Shown here piece after piece: positions 37,785-46,320 of a stretch of DNA of 64,000 nt. The stretch's first letter is position 1. The number at the start of each line of letters is the position of its first letter. The translations under genes and the position numbers were made by a program. A model generated the notes under the pieces. The model ran no database searches, had not been told where the DNA came from, and saw nothing but the letters and a program-made list of their open reading frames with translations. This DNA comes from Umezawaea tangerina (GTDB lineage Bacteria > Actinomycetota > Actinomycetes > Mycobacteriales > Pseudonocardiaceae): positions 434,001 to 498,000 of the forward strand of contig NZ_PVTF01000006.1 in NCBI RefSeq assembly GCF_003002815.1. Reading direction: 5' to 3'.

Positions 37785-38522
37785 GCGGCAGCGTTCGGCT
37801 GAGTACAGGTGGCTGTCCAGGAACTGGGTGGCGCCCAGAACTCGGCCCACCACAATTACCGCCGTGCGGCGGATATCGGCGGCGAGCACCTGTCCGGCGA
37901 TATCCGCCAAACTACCCCGCAACACCACCTCGTCATCACGGCTCGCACGCGCGACAACGGCCACCGGACAATCCGCACCGTAATTCGGGATCAATTCCGC
38001 GACCACTTCCTCGATCCGCTGCACGGCCAGGTGCAAGACCATTGTCGCGCCCGAGGTACCCAAGGTCGTCAGGTCCTCACCGGGCGGCATCGGGGTGGCG
38101 CGGGCGGAGGTGCGGGTGAGCACGACGGTCTGGCCGACGCCCGGCACGGTGAGCTCGCGCTTGAGCGAGGCGGCGGCGGCGGCGAACGCGGGCACGCCGG
38201 GTGTGACGTCGTAGGGGATGCCGGCCGCGTCGAGGCGGCGCATCTGTTCGGCCATGGCGCTGAAGACGGACGGGTCGCCGGAGTGCAGGCGGGCGACGTC
38301 CGCGCCGGAGTCGTGGGCCGCCACCAGTTCCGCGACGATCTCGTCGAGGGTCAGGTTCGCGGTGTCGACCAGGCGTGCGCCGGGCGGGCAGTGGTCGAGC
38401 AGTTCGACGGGGACCAACGCGCCCGCGTACAGGCAGACCGGCGATGACGCGATCAACTTGGCTCCGCGCAAGGTGACCAGGTCGGCGGCACCGGGTCCGG
38501 CGCCGATGAAGTGGACGGTCAT
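37779..38522 (-). CDS. cobM: Precorrin-4 C11-methyltransferase
   Basis: 247 residues of the corrin methyltransferase fold: [56 protein letters not shown] and a C-terminal [12 protein letters not shown]. It adds the C11 methyl with SAM. The ATG at 38522 follows a GC-rich 240-bp gap shared with a divergent hydrolase gene. The last third has lower GC than its neighbours. The stop lies inside the end of the GGGCTCA array. Confidence 0.92.
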   Translation of the reverse strand: MTVHFIGAGPGAADLVTLRGAKLIASSPVCLYAGALVPVELLDHCPPGARLVDTANLTLDEIVAELVAAHDSGADVARLHSGDPSVFSAMAEQMRRLDAAGIPYDVTPGVPAFAAAAASLKRELTVPGVGQTVVLTRTSARATPMPPGEDLTTLGTSGATMVLHLAVQRIEEVVAELIPNYGADCPVAVVARASRDDEVVLRGSLADIAGQVLAADIRRTAVIVVGRVLGATQFLDSHLYSAERCRP

Positions 38523-38714
38523 GGGGTGTTGGGCGCGGCCGTCGGGGGCGCGCCCGCTCCTCTCCGGACGGGGGCGGGGTCCAGCTCCCCGGCAGCACGT
38601 CCACGAGGAGCCCCGGCGCCATCGTGCCCGATCCGGCGGACGCCCCCACCCCTGACCCGGTCGACGGAAGCGCAGGTGACGGCCCCACGTCGCCACCGAG
38701 GCCCGATTCGTATG

Positions 38715-38739
38715 CTATAGCTTAATCAGCTTGCTATAG
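38715..38739. promoter_or_regulatory. AT-rich dyad, likely operator of the secreted hydrolase gene
   Basis: CTATAGC (38715-38721) and GCTATAG (38733-38739) form an inverted repeat with 11 bp between. The same boxes also give a direct repeat TGCTATAG at 38713 and 38732, 19 bp apart. It lies 27 bp before the TTG start and stands out in a GC-rich gap. The boxes could double as -10 elements. Confidence 0.5.
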
Positions 38740-38765
38740 GTTGTAGCGGATGAATGGAGTGATTC

Positions 38766-40205
38766 TTGAAGACACCTGTCGCACGCCCGCGTCGTCCCCG
38801 ATGGCTTTCGCCCCGTCGCGGCGGGGCGGTGCTCGCGGTCGTGCTCACGGCCGCGGTGGTCAGCGCGCCCGCGGCCGACGCGCGCAGCACGCCACCCGCG
38901 GCCGGGGTCTGCCCGGTCGGCCTGGTGGAGAAGGCCACCTGCTACACGGGCCAGGACCCCGACGGCGCCTACTACGCGGTGGCGATCCCCAAGCGGTGGA
39001 ACGGTTCCCTGGTCGTGCACGCCCACGGCGGGCCCGACTTCGCCTACGACGGGTCGAGCCCGGTCGAGGACCTCCGGCGGTGGGCGGTGATGGTCGACCA
39101 GGGGTACGCCTGGGTCGGGTCGTCCTACCGGCGCGGCGGTTACGGGGTCAGGATGGCCGCCGCGGACACCGACAACGCGCGCAGGCTGTTCACCCGGCGG
39201 TTCGGCAGGCCGGAGCGCACCTACCTGCACGGCCAGTCGTGGGGCGGCAACGTGGCGGCCAAGGTCGCCGAGACCTACGGCAGGCAGCCGGGCACCTACG
39301 ACGGGGTGCTGCTGACCAACGGCCTGCTGGGCGGCGGGTCGCGCGGGTACGACCCCCGCGTGGACCTGCGCGTGGTCTACCAGTACTACTGCCGCAACCT
39401 CCCCCGGCCGACCGAACCGCAGTACCCGCTGTGGCAGGGGCTCCCGGCGGACTCCACCCTGAGCCCCGAGGACGTGCACGCCCGCCTCCAGGAGTGCACC
39501 GGCATCGAGGACGCCGCCGCCCGCACCCCCGAGCAGCAGCGCGACCTGGACGACATCCTGGCCGTCACCCGCCTCCCGGAGCGGACGCTGGACATCCACC
39601 TGCAGTACGCGACCTTCCTCTTCCAGGACGTCGTGTCCAACCGGCTCGGCGGGCGCAACCCGTTCGGCAACCGCGACGTGCGCTACGACGGCTCGCACGA
39701 CGACGCGGCGCTCAACGCGGGCGTGGAGCGGTTCTCGCCGGACCCCACCGCGCGCCGCGACCTGTCCTACGACAGCGACCTGACCGGCCAAGTGTCCGTG
39801 CCTGTCCTCACGCTGCACGCGATCGATGACCCGCAGGTGTTCGTGGAGAACGAGTCCGCCTACCGCGCCACCCTCCAGGGCGCGGGCGGGGAGCGGAACC
39901 TCGTGCAGACGTTCACGACCGAGAGCGAGCACAGCGAGCTGAGCGACTCCGAGTACGCCGCGTCCATCTCCGCGCTCGACGCGTGGGTGCGCACCGGCCG
40001 CAAGCCGACGCCGCGGTCGGTCGCGGGCTCGTGCGGCGCGTTCGACACCACCTACGGCACCGGGTGCTCCTACGACCCGGAGTTCCGGCCCGCGCCGTTC
40101 GCCACGAAGGTCCGGCCCCGGCCGGGCGGCCTTGACTGGCCCGCGTTGACCGCGGCGCAGGAGTGCGCGTGGAGCCGGATCAGCGGCATCGGGATCGCCG
40201 CCTAG
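38766..40205 (+). CDS. Secreted alpha/beta-hydrolase
   Basis: 479 residues from a TTG with GGAG 6-7 nt upstream. A long twin-basic N-terminus (PRRPRWLSPRRGG) precedes a hydrophobic core and an ALA-type site near residue 40, so export is likely. The nucleophile elbow is HGQSWGGN; an Asp is in HAIDDPQVF and a His in TESEHSEL. The nearest look is large secreted esterases/peptidase-like hydrolases; the substrate is unknown. It interrupts the cobalamin cluster and is convergent with cobL. Confidence 0.8.
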   Translation: MKTPVARPRRPRWLSPRRGGAVLAVVLTAAVVSAPAADARSTPPAAGVCPVGLVEKATCYTGQDPDGAYYAVAIPKRWNGSLVVHAHGGPDFAYDGSSPVEDLRRWAVMVDQGYAWVGSSYRRGGYGVRMAAADTDNARRLFTRRFGRPERTYLHGQSWGGNVAAKVAETYGRQPGTYDGVLLTNGLLGGGSRGYDPRVDLRVVYQYYCRNLPRPTEPQYPLWQGLPADSTLSPEDVHARLQECTGIEDAAARTPEQQRDLDDILAVTRLPERTLDIHLQYATFLFQDVVSNRLGGRNPFGNRDVRYDGSHDDAALNAGVERFSPDPTARRDLSYDSDLTGQVSVPVLTLHAIDDPQVFVENESAYRATLQGAGGERNLVQTFTTESEHSELSDSEYAASISALDAWVRTGRKPTPRSVAGSCGAFDTTYGTGCSYDPEFRPAPFATKVRPRPGGLDWPALTAAQECAWSRISGIGIAA

Positions 40206-40214
40206 CCACACGGC

Positions 40215-40248
40215 TCGTGGTCCGTCGGAGCACCCCGGCGGACCACGA
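40215..40248. terminator. Bidirectional terminator between the hydrolase gene and cobL
   Basis: TCGTGGTCCG pairs perfectly with CGGACCACGA, with a 14-nt loop that can pair further. It lies between two convergent genes, 9 bp after one stop and 14 bp from the other. Confidence 0.8.
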
Positions 40249-40262
40249 CCCAGCCGTAGAGG

Positions 40263-41435
40263 TCAGTCGACCGGTTTGGTCACGGCCCAAGTGGTGACCG
40301 GCATGTGCGGGCGCCAGCCGGTGAAGCCGCCGACCGGCGAGGCGCGGTTGACGGCGATCCTGGTCAGGTCGCCACCGAGCCGGGGGTGCCAGGCCGCGAT
40401 GACGGTCTCGGACTCCATGGTCACGGCGTTGGCCACGAGCCTGCCGCCGGGGAGCAGGGCGTCCCAGCAGGCCGCGAGGACACCGGGCGCGGTGAGCCCG
40501 CCGCCGATGAACACCGCCGACGGGCGTTCCAGGTCCTCCAGCGCCTCCGGTGCCTTGCCGACCACGACGTGCACGCCCGGCACGCCGAGGGCGCGGGCGT
40601 TGCGGCCGATCCGCTCGGCGCGTTCGGGGTGGCTCTCGACGCCGATCGCGCGGCACGACGGGTGCACGCGCGCCCACTCGATCGCGATGCTGCCCGCACC
40701 GGCGCCGACGTCCCAGAGCAGCTGGCCGGGCGCGGGCGCCAGCTGGGCCAGGCTGATGGCCCGCACCTCGCGCTTGGTGATCTGGCCGTCGTGCTCGAAG
40801 GCGTCGTCCGGCAGGCCGGGCACCCGCGAAAGCACCTTCGTGCCAACGCATTCGACCGCCAGCACGTGCAGCGGGTCCACGTAGGACAGGTCGGTGTGCA
40901 CCCGCTCCCCCGGCCCGCCGAGGCGTTCCAGCACGGTCAGCTTGCTGTCGCCGTACCCGCGCTCGGCGAGCAGGTCGGCCACCGACGCCGGGGTCGAGCC
41001 GAGCACCAGGATGCGGCGGCCGGGGTGGATCACCGGGTGCAGCAGCTCCGCGGGGCGGCCCACCATGCTGACCACCTCGACGTCGTCCACCGCCCAACCG
41101 AGCCGGGCGCACGCCAGCGACACCGACGACGGGTGCGGCACGACCCGGACGCGGTCGGCGCCGAGCATCCGCACCAGCGTGGAGCCGATCCCGTGGAACA
41201 TCGGGTCGCCGCTGGCCAGCACGCACACGCGGCGGTGCCGGTGGGTCTCGAACAGGCCGGGCAGCGCGGGCAGCATCGGCGACGGCCAGGTGACCCGCTC
41301 GAAACCGCCGGGCACCATCTCCAGCTGCCGGGCGTTGCCCATCAGCACCTGCGCGGCCTCGACCTCGGCCTTGGCGGCCGGGGACAGGCCCTCCCAGCCG
41401 TCGACCCCGATGCCGACCACGGCGACGGCGATCAC
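40263..41435 (-). CDS. cobL: Precorrin-6Y C5,15-methyltransferase (decarboxylating)
   Basis: 390 residues in two halves. An N-terminal CbiE-type methyltransferase (AVVGIGVDGWEGLSP, VLASGDPMFHGIGSTL) and a C-terminal CbiT-type Rossmann methyltransferase (LLWDVGAGAGSIAIEWAR, AVFIGGGLTAPG). It methylates C5 and C15 and removes the C12 acetate carboxyl. The GTG start overlaps the stop of the upstream flavin/F420-type gene by 4 bp (GTGA), so the two are co-translated. Confidence 0.93.
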   Translation of the reverse strand: MIAVAVVGIGVDGWEGLSPAAKAEVEAAQVLMGNARQLEMVPGGFERVTWPSPMLPALPGLFETHRHRRVCVLASGDPMFHGIGSTLVRMLGADRVRVVPHPSSVSLACARLGWAVDDVEVVSMVGRPAELLHPVIHPGRRILVLGSTPASVADLLAERGYGDSKLTVLERLGGPGERVHTDLSYVDPLHVLAVECVGTKVLSRVPGLPDDAFEHDGQITKREVRAISLAQLAPAPGQLLWDVGAGAGSIAIEWARVHPSCRAIGVESHPERAERIGRNARALGVPGVHVVVGKAPEALEDLERPSAVFIGGGLTAPGVLAACWDALLPGGRLVANAVTMESETVIAAWHPRLGGDLTRIAVNRASPVGGFTGWRPHMPVTTWAVTKPVD

Positions 41436-41824
41436 ACGGTCCCCAGCGCTCTGGTGACCCGGATCTCGATCACGACGCGCTCGGGGTTCACCCGCGGCGT
41501 CCGGTACCGCTCGGCGTAGCGCCGTTCGGCGTCCGCGACGGCCTCCGGTTCGCGCCGCACGAAGGCGCGCCCCTCCAACGTGGACCACCGGCGTCCGTCC
41601 ACCTGGCACACCGCGACCCGCGCGCCCTCCTCGCCCGCGGCGAGGACGTGCCGCACCTTGTGCGACCCGCCGGACGTGATCACCCGCGCGACCCCCGCCT
41701 CCACGTCGAGCGTGACACCGACGGGCACCACGTGCGGGGTGCCGTTCGCCCGCACGGTGGTGAGCGTGCACAGGTGGCGCTCGGTCCAGAACTCCCCGAA
41801 GTCCGCGCCCTTGTTCGTCAGCAT
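41432..41824 (-). CDS. PPOX-class split-barrel flavin/F420-binding protein
   Basis: 130 residues from an ATG at 41824 (a GTG at 41830 adds two residues). The split-barrel family is shown by HLCTLTTVRANGTPHVVPVG, SHKVRHVLAAGEEGARVAVCQ and WSTLEGRAFV in parts. In actinobacteria, small members use F420 or flavin to reduce diverse substrates. It is tightly coupled to cobL, yet no role in cobalamin synthesis is established; it may simply share the promoter. Confidence 0.8.
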   Translation of the reverse strand: MLTNKGADFGEFWTERHLCTLTTVRANGTPHVVPVGVTLDVEAGVARVITSGGSHKVRHVLAAGEEGARVAVCQVDGRRWSTLEGRAFVRREPEAVADAERRYAERYRTPRVNPERVVIEIRVTRALGTV

Positions 41825-41862
41825 GCGCACATCATGCTTGATCCCACTGCTACCGTTGACGC

Positions 41863-41934
41863 ATGCACGCAGCGCGTCGATTTAGCCACCCCCGGCCGGG
41901 AGCACCGGTCGCCGGGGTCGTCGGCGTGCGCTGA
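41863..41934 (+). CDS. Possible 23-codon upstream reading frame before the PheS-like gene
   Basis: ATG at 41863 begins MHAARRFSHPRPGAPVAGVVGVR and stops at 41934, 70 bp before the PheS-like start. The following leader can form several GC-rich hairpins. It could be a leader peptide, but there is no run of a control codon and no clear ribosome-binding site. Confidence 0.25.
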   Translation: MHAARRFSHPRPGAPVAGVVGVR

Positions 41935-42004
41935 GCGGTTTCCCGGTGACGGACCGGCCGAGGGGAGTCCCCCGCCAGTCCACTCCACCAGATGGGAATC
42001 CACC

Positions 42005-42706
42005 ATGTTGCTCTCCCGCGACCTCACCGACCCCGCACAGGGTCCCCACGCCATCCAGCTGATCCTCGACGACGTCCTGGCCGCCGTCCGCGACACCGCG
42101 GACACACGGGTGGTGCGCGAGGACCCGGTGACCACCGTCGCCGACAACTACACGAACCTGGGCTGCCCGGCGGAGGGCAGTCCGACCGGGCTGCTGCTGC
42201 GCACGCACACCTCCGCGATGGTGCCGCCCGCCCTGCGCGCCCTGGCCGCCGAAGGCGGGCCGTGGGACGTGCTGCTCGCCTGCCCTGGAGCGATCTACCG
42301 CGACGACCCGGTCGACCGCCTGCACATCCGCGCACCGCACCAGCTCGACCTGTGGTGGCTCGGCCGGACCGTCCACGACGTGGGCGACCTCGTCGTGCGC
42401 GCCGTTCGCGGGGCTTTGCCGGGCGTCACGGTTCGGCTGATCCCGGACTCGTACCCCTACGTCGAGGAAGCAGCGCATGTCGATGTGCTGGTGGACGGGC
42501 GGTGGGTGGAGGTCGGAGGGTGCGGGCGGGTGGCGCGGCACGTGCTGGATCGGGCGGGTGTGCCTGTGGAGGTGGGAGGGGTGGCTTTGGGGTTGGGGCT
42601 GGATCGGTTGTTGATGGTGAGGAAGGGGGTGCCGGATGTTCGGTTGTTGGCAGCGGTGGGGGCTGCTGCGCAGATGGTGGATCTGGCGCCTTATCGGGCG
42701 GTGTAG
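42005..42706 (+). CDS. Stand-alone PheS-like class II aaRS core
   Basis: 233 residues matching the catalytic core of phenylalanyl-tRNA synthetase alpha chain. The motif 2 region is ACPGAIYRDDPVDRLHIRAPHQLDLWWL and motif 3 is ALGLGLDRLLMVRKGVPDVRLL, read in parts, with EVGGCGRVARHVLD between. It lacks the N-terminal coiled coil that PheS uses to hold tRNA, and no pheT is nearby. Such paralogues may activate an amino acid for something other than translation. The last 130 bp are G/T-rich compared with the rest. GATGGGAA is a weak start signal. Confidence 0.78.
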   Translation: MLLSRDLTDPAQGPHAIQLILDDVLAAVRDTADTRVVREDPVTTVADNYTNLGCPAEGSPTGLLLRTHTSAMVPPALRALAAEGGPWDVLLACPGAIYRDDPVDRLHIRAPHQLDLWWLGRTVHDVGDLVVRAVRGALPGVTVRLIPDSYPYVEEAAHVDVLVDGRWVEVGGCGRVARHVLDRAGVPVEVGGVALGLGLDRLLMVRKGVPDVRLLAAVGAAAQMVDLAPYRAV

Positions 42707-42749
42707 GCCACCAGTTGCCAGTTGTGCGGGGCGCTAGTTGTGCGGGGGT

Positions 42750-42865
42750 GTGGTCGATTTGACTTGGGGCCCCTTTTTTGGGCTTCGTCGGGCGAAAAAG
42801 GGCAGGTGGTAGAGCCTGCCCGCCGACTCATTGTAAGCCCAAAAACCCCAAGTCAAATCGACCAC
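42750..42865. repeat. 116-bp hairpin repeat element, copy 2 (inverted)
   Basis: This is the same element as at 4222-4337 in reverse orientation, of equal length, differing at 9 of 116 positions. Six of these are three paired changes in the outer arms that keep every base pair (positions 2, 8 and 9 of the arm). It lies between two convergent genes and could also serve as a terminator. Confidence 0.85.
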
Positions 42866-42916
42866 GGTTGCGTGCTGCGGTTGAGGTTGCGTGCTTCCTT
42901 GCTGCAGTAGGCTTTC

Positions 42917-42992
42917 GTTGGTGTTGCTTGCTTTCGTTGGTTTGGTTGGTGTTGCTTGCGTTGGTTTTGCTTGGTGTTGCTTGGTGTTGCTT
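42917..42992. repeat. T/G-rich GTTGCTTG simple repeat
   Basis: Repeated GGTGTTGCTTG and TTTCGTTGGT words, of low GC compared with the rest, immediately beyond the stop of the PLP-regulator fusion gene. Together with the hairpin element it fills the gap 42707-42997; no gene is seen there. Confidence 0.7.
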
Positions 42993-42997
42993 GCTTT

Positions 42998-44728
42998 CTA
43001 AGTTTTGGCGGTGCCTCTGATCTCGTTGAGGTAGTTGTAGATCGTGTACCTGGTGACGTCCAGGGCGCCTGCTAGGTGGTCGACGGAGTCCTTGATGAGG
43101 AAGTAGCCGGCGTCGTCGAGGACCTTGACCACTTGGGACTTGTGGGTTTTCTTCATCAGTTCCACGGGGACGGTGGCATCGGCGACGGCTCGTTCCACGA
43201 GGAGGCGTTGGAGTGTGTCGACGTCGCCGGGGAAGGTTTCGACCACGCGTTCGGCGCGGCCGGTGGCGGCTTGGTCGCTGTTGACGCAGAGGCAGCCGAC
43301 GGCGACGCCGTCGGCGTCGCGCAGGAAGACGGTGGAGGAGCGGATGACGCGGCCGTCGGGGGCGTAGGTCTCGTAGTTGGTGAGGTCCTGCGTGGTGCCG
43401 CGTCGGACCAGGCCGAGCAGGAGGTCGGTCATCGGGCCGCCCACCTCGCGGCCGGTGAGGTCGCCCGCGATGGCGACGATGGAGTTGGGGAGGGCGCCGA
43501 GGTCGTGCAGGACGACCTCGGTGCCCGCGCCGAGTGCGGCGGCCAGGCTGTTGACGGTGGGGACCAGTGCGGCCAGGACGTCCGAGCCGCCGGAGGCCTG
43601 TTCGATCTCGCGGTGGGCGACGGAGACCGGGCGGCGCACCTCGCGCAGGGCGGCGGCGAAGCGGGCGATGGTCGCCGGGGTGGTGGAGGCGTGCGGGGTG
43701 AGGCGGACGTGCTCGGGGCGGACGGTCGCGGTCACGCCGGTGGCGACCAGGGCCGAGCCGACCACGGACGCGGGGTGGTCGGGCAGCGTGAAGGCGAGGA
43801 TGCCCGCGCGCCGGTCCTCGGCGGACACGACCGTGCCGCCCGCTTCGCGGATGATGTCGGTGAGCTCGTCGAGGCGGGCGGCGATGCGGGCGCCGATGGC
43901 TTGCACACCACCGAGCTCCACCAGTTCCAGCGCGTGCCCGAGCGCACCCGCGGCGACCGGGCTCAGGTTCGTGATGGACCAGCCCGCCGCGCCCTCGGCG
44001 ACGGGGTGGACGTCGTCGTCGAACAGGCCGGGGTCGAGGGCGCCGGTCCAGCCGGACATGAGCGGGTCGAGGCGTTCCAGCGCGCGGTCGGACAGGACCA
44101 TGAACCCGGTGGACCAGCCCGCCCGCAGCCACTTCTGACCGCCGACCACGAGGACGTCGGCGACCTCCCAGGGCTCGTCGACGACACCGAAGCCCTGGAT
44201 GCCGTCCACGACGAGCAGCCGGTCGCCGACGGCCTCGCGGATGCCCGCCAGGTCGGCGCGGTAGCCGGTGCGGAAGTCGACGGCGCTCACCGACACCGCG
44301 GTGGTCGCCGGGGTGAGCGCCTCGTGCACCGCCTCCGGGGTCACCCAGCCGCGGTCGGGGCGCATCCACCGCACCTCCGCGCGGCCCGCCCGCTGCCACG
44401 GGTATGTGTTGGCCGGGAACTCCGCCGCCGAGACGACGACCTCGCCGGTCACTCCGAGCGCGACCTGGAACAGGCCCGTGCTGGTGTTGGGCAGCAGCGT
44501 CACGTGGTCGGTGTCGCTGCGGCACAGCCGGGCGGCGGCGGCCTTCGCCCGCAGCTCCTGCCGCATCAGGTCGTCGACCGTGGAGGGTCCGGCGGCGGCG
44601 GACGCCTCCAGCAGCCGCGTCGACGTGTCGACCACGGCGTGGGAGGGCGGCCCGAACCGGCCGAAGTCCAGGTACCCCTCCGGTTCGTGGAACTGGACGG
44701 AGTACGAGGAGGGGATGCGGTTGGTCAC
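42998..44728 (-). CDS. Class V PLP enzyme fused to a YheO/DauR-type regulator
   Basis: 576 residues in one unbroken frame. Residues 1-365 are a class V aminotransferase/cysteine-desulfurase fold: NTSTGLFQVALG, VVDGIQGFGV and the PLP lysine Lys199 in VVGGQKWLRAGWSTG. Residues about 375-490 are a YheO-like PAS domain (VVLHDLGALPNSIVAIAG, VFLRDADGVAVGCLCVN). The end is a DauR-type HTH (DHLAGALDVTRYTIYNYLNEI). The order is the reverse of MocR regulators, which have the HTH first. It ends an operon with a polar amino-acid ABC importer, starting right at the ATPase stop, so it may both process and sense the imported amino acid. Confidence 0.85.
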   Translation of the reverse strand: MTNRIPSSYSVQFHEPEGYLDFGRFGPPSHAVVDTSTRLLEASAAAGPSTVDDLMRQELRAKAAAARLCRSDTDHVTLLPNTSTGLFQVALGVTGEVVVSAAEFPANTYPWQRAGRAEVRWMRPDRGWVTPEAVHEALTPATTAVSVSAVDFRTGYRADLAGIREAVGDRLLVVDGIQGFGVVDEPWEVADVLVVGGQKWLRAGWSTGFMVLSDRALERLDPLMSGWTGALDPGLFDDDVHPVAEGAAGWSITNLSPVAAGALGHALELVELGGVQAIGARIAARLDELTDIIREAGGTVVSAEDRRAGILAFTLPDHPASVVGSALVATGVTATVRPEHVRLTPHASTTPATIARFAAALREVRRPVSVAHREIEQASGGSDVLAALVPTVNSLAAALGAGTEVVLHDLGALPNSIVAIAGDLTGREVGGPMTDLLLGLVRRGTTQDLTNYETYAPDGRVIRSSTVFLRDADGVAVGCLCVNSDQAATGRAERVVETFPGDVDTLQRLLVERAVADATVPVELMKKTHKSQVVKVLDDAGYFLIKDSVDHLAGALDVTRYTIYNYLNEIRGTAKT

Positions 44729-45493
44729 CTAGAGCACCTTTGCGAGGAACTGCCGAGTGCGTTGATGTTGCGGATTGTCCAACACCTCCCGAGCCGACCC
44801 GGACTCGACGACGGCCCCGTCGACCATGAACGCCACGTGGTCCGCGACCTCCCTGGCGAACCCGACCTCGTGCGTCACGACGATCATCGTCATGCCGTCG
44901 CGGGCCAGCGCGACCATGACGTCGAGCACCTCGCCGACCAGCTCGGGGTCCAGTGCGGACGTCGGCTCGTCGAACAGCATGACCTTGGGCTTCATCGCCA
45001 GCGCGCGGGCGATCGCGACGCGCTGCTGCTGCCCGCCGGACAGCTCGCGCGGGTACGCGCCGCCGCGGTCGCCGAGACCGACCCGCGTCAGCAGCTCCAA
45101 CGCCTCCCGCCGGGCCTCGGCGGGCTTGCGGCCGAGCACCTGGATCGGCCCCTCGGTCACGTTCTCCATGGCGGTGCGGTGCGGGAACAGGTTGAAGCGC
45201 TGGAACACCATGCCGATGTCGCGGCGCTGGGTGGCGACTTCGCGTTCGGGCAGCTCGTGCAGCTTGCCGCCCTTGAGCACGAACCCGACGGGGTGGCCCG
45301 CGACCCAGATGCGGCCCGCGTCGATGGTCTCCAGGTGGTTCACGCAGCGCAGGAACGTGCTCTTGCCCGCGCCGGACGGCCCGAGCAGGCAGACGACCTG
45401 CCCCTCGTCCACGGTCAGGTCGACGCCCTTGAGGACTTCCGTGGACCCGTACGACTTCCGCACGCCGTGGGCGCGCACCAGCGGCTCGGTCAC
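44729..45493 (-). CDS. Polar amino-acid ABC importer, ATP-binding subunit
   Basis: 254 residues. Walker A GPSGAGKST, signature LSGGQQQRVAIARAL, Walker B VMLFDEPTSALDPELV and the switch His in VVTHEVGFA place it in the GlnQ/HisP group. It drives the importer formed by the permease and lipoprotein encoded upstream. The GTG start overlaps the permease stop by 4 bp. An insert around GFVLKGGKLHELPERE is as in HisP-like subunits. Confidence 0.95.
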   Translation of the reverse strand: MTEPLVRAHGVRKSYGSTEVLKGVDLTVDEGQVVCLLGPSGAGKSTFLRCVNHLETIDAGRIWVAGHPVGFVLKGGKLHELPEREVATQRRDIGMVFQRFNLFPHRTAMENVTEGPIQVLGRKPAEARREALELLTRVGLGDRGGAYPRELSGGQQQRVAIARALAMKPKVMLFDEPTSALDPELVGEVLDVMVALARDGMTMIVVTHEVGFAREVADHVAFMVDGAVVESGSAREVLDNPQHQRTRQFLAKVL

Positions 45494-46320
45494 CGCACAC
45501 CCTTCCCGTAGGCGCGTTCCAGGTAGTACTGGCCGACGTTCGCGACGCTGACGACGATCAGGTACCAGAGCGCGGCGGCGATCAGCGTCTCCATGATCTC
45601 CAGGTTGCCCGAGGAGATCCGGTTGGCCGCGTGGATGAGCTCGAGGAACCCGATCACCGACGCCATCGACGTGCCCTTGAGCATGTTGATGAAGTTGTTG
45701 CCGGTCGGCGGGATGATCACCCGCATCGCCTGCGGCAGCACGACCCGGCGGAACGTCTTGCCGGGCGTCATGCCGATGGCCTTGGCCGCCTCGATCTGGC
45801 CGGGGTCCACGCTGTTGAGCCCGGCCCGGACGATCTCCGCCATGTACGCGCTCTCGTTGAGCCCCAGGCCCAGCAGCGCCGCGACGAACGCGGTGATGAT
45901 GACGTTGGTCGGCTCGTGCAGCACGAACGCGTCGGTGAACGGGACCGGGATCGAGATGAACTTGAACACCAGCGCGAGGTTGAACCACAGCAGGATCTGC
46001 AGCAGCACCGGAAGGCCGCGGAACAGCCAGATGTAGCCCCAGGCGAACCAGCGGGCGACCGGGTTGGGCGAGCGCCGCAGCAGCGCCAGCACGACACCGA
46101 GCACGATCGCCCCGGCCTGGGCGCACACCGCGAGGATCACGGTGTTCACCAGGCCGCCGAGCATGATCTCGTGGGTGAAGAAGCCGGGCACGTCCTCGTA
46201 GAGGATCTGCGCGTCGGCCAGCGCGATCCCGAGCAGCGCGAGCAGCCCGAGGATCAGCGCGCCGACGACCCAGCGCCCCCAGTGCCGGATCGGGACGACC
46301 TGGAGGTCCTCACTTGCCAT
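45490..46320 (-). CDS. Polar amino-acid ABC importer, permease subunit
   Basis: 276 residues of the HisM/GlnP family with five or six transmembrane helices. The cytoplasmic EAA loop is visible (EAAKAIGMTPGKTFRRVVLPQAMRVIIPP in pieces), which contacts the ATPase. An extra N-terminal helix (WVVGALILGLLALLGIALA) is present. The ATG overlaps the lipoprotein gene by 11 bp. It probably works as a homodimer since only one permease gene is present. Confidence 0.93.
   Translation of the reverse strand: MASEDLQVVPIRHWGRWVVGALILGLLALLGIALADAQILYEDVPGFFTHEIMLGGLVNTVILAVCAQAGAIVLGVVLALLRRSPNPVARWFAWGYIWLFRGLPVLLQILLWFNLALVFKFISIPVPFTDAFVLHEPTNVIITAFVAALLGLGLNESAYMAEIVRAGLNSVDPGQIEAAKAIGMTPGKTFRRVVLPQAMRVIIPPTGNNFINMLKGTSMASVIGFLELIHAANRISSGNLEIMETLIAAALWYLIVVSVANVGQYYLERAYGKGVR

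Noticed and set aside
41935-42004. A possible cobalamin-aptamer-like leader of the PheS-like gene (GGTG and CCCCCGCCAGT blocks)
   Set aside because: The distance between the blocks is about 7 nt too long compared with the real riboswitch upstream of cobN, and the B12 box is missing; the likeness is probably chance.
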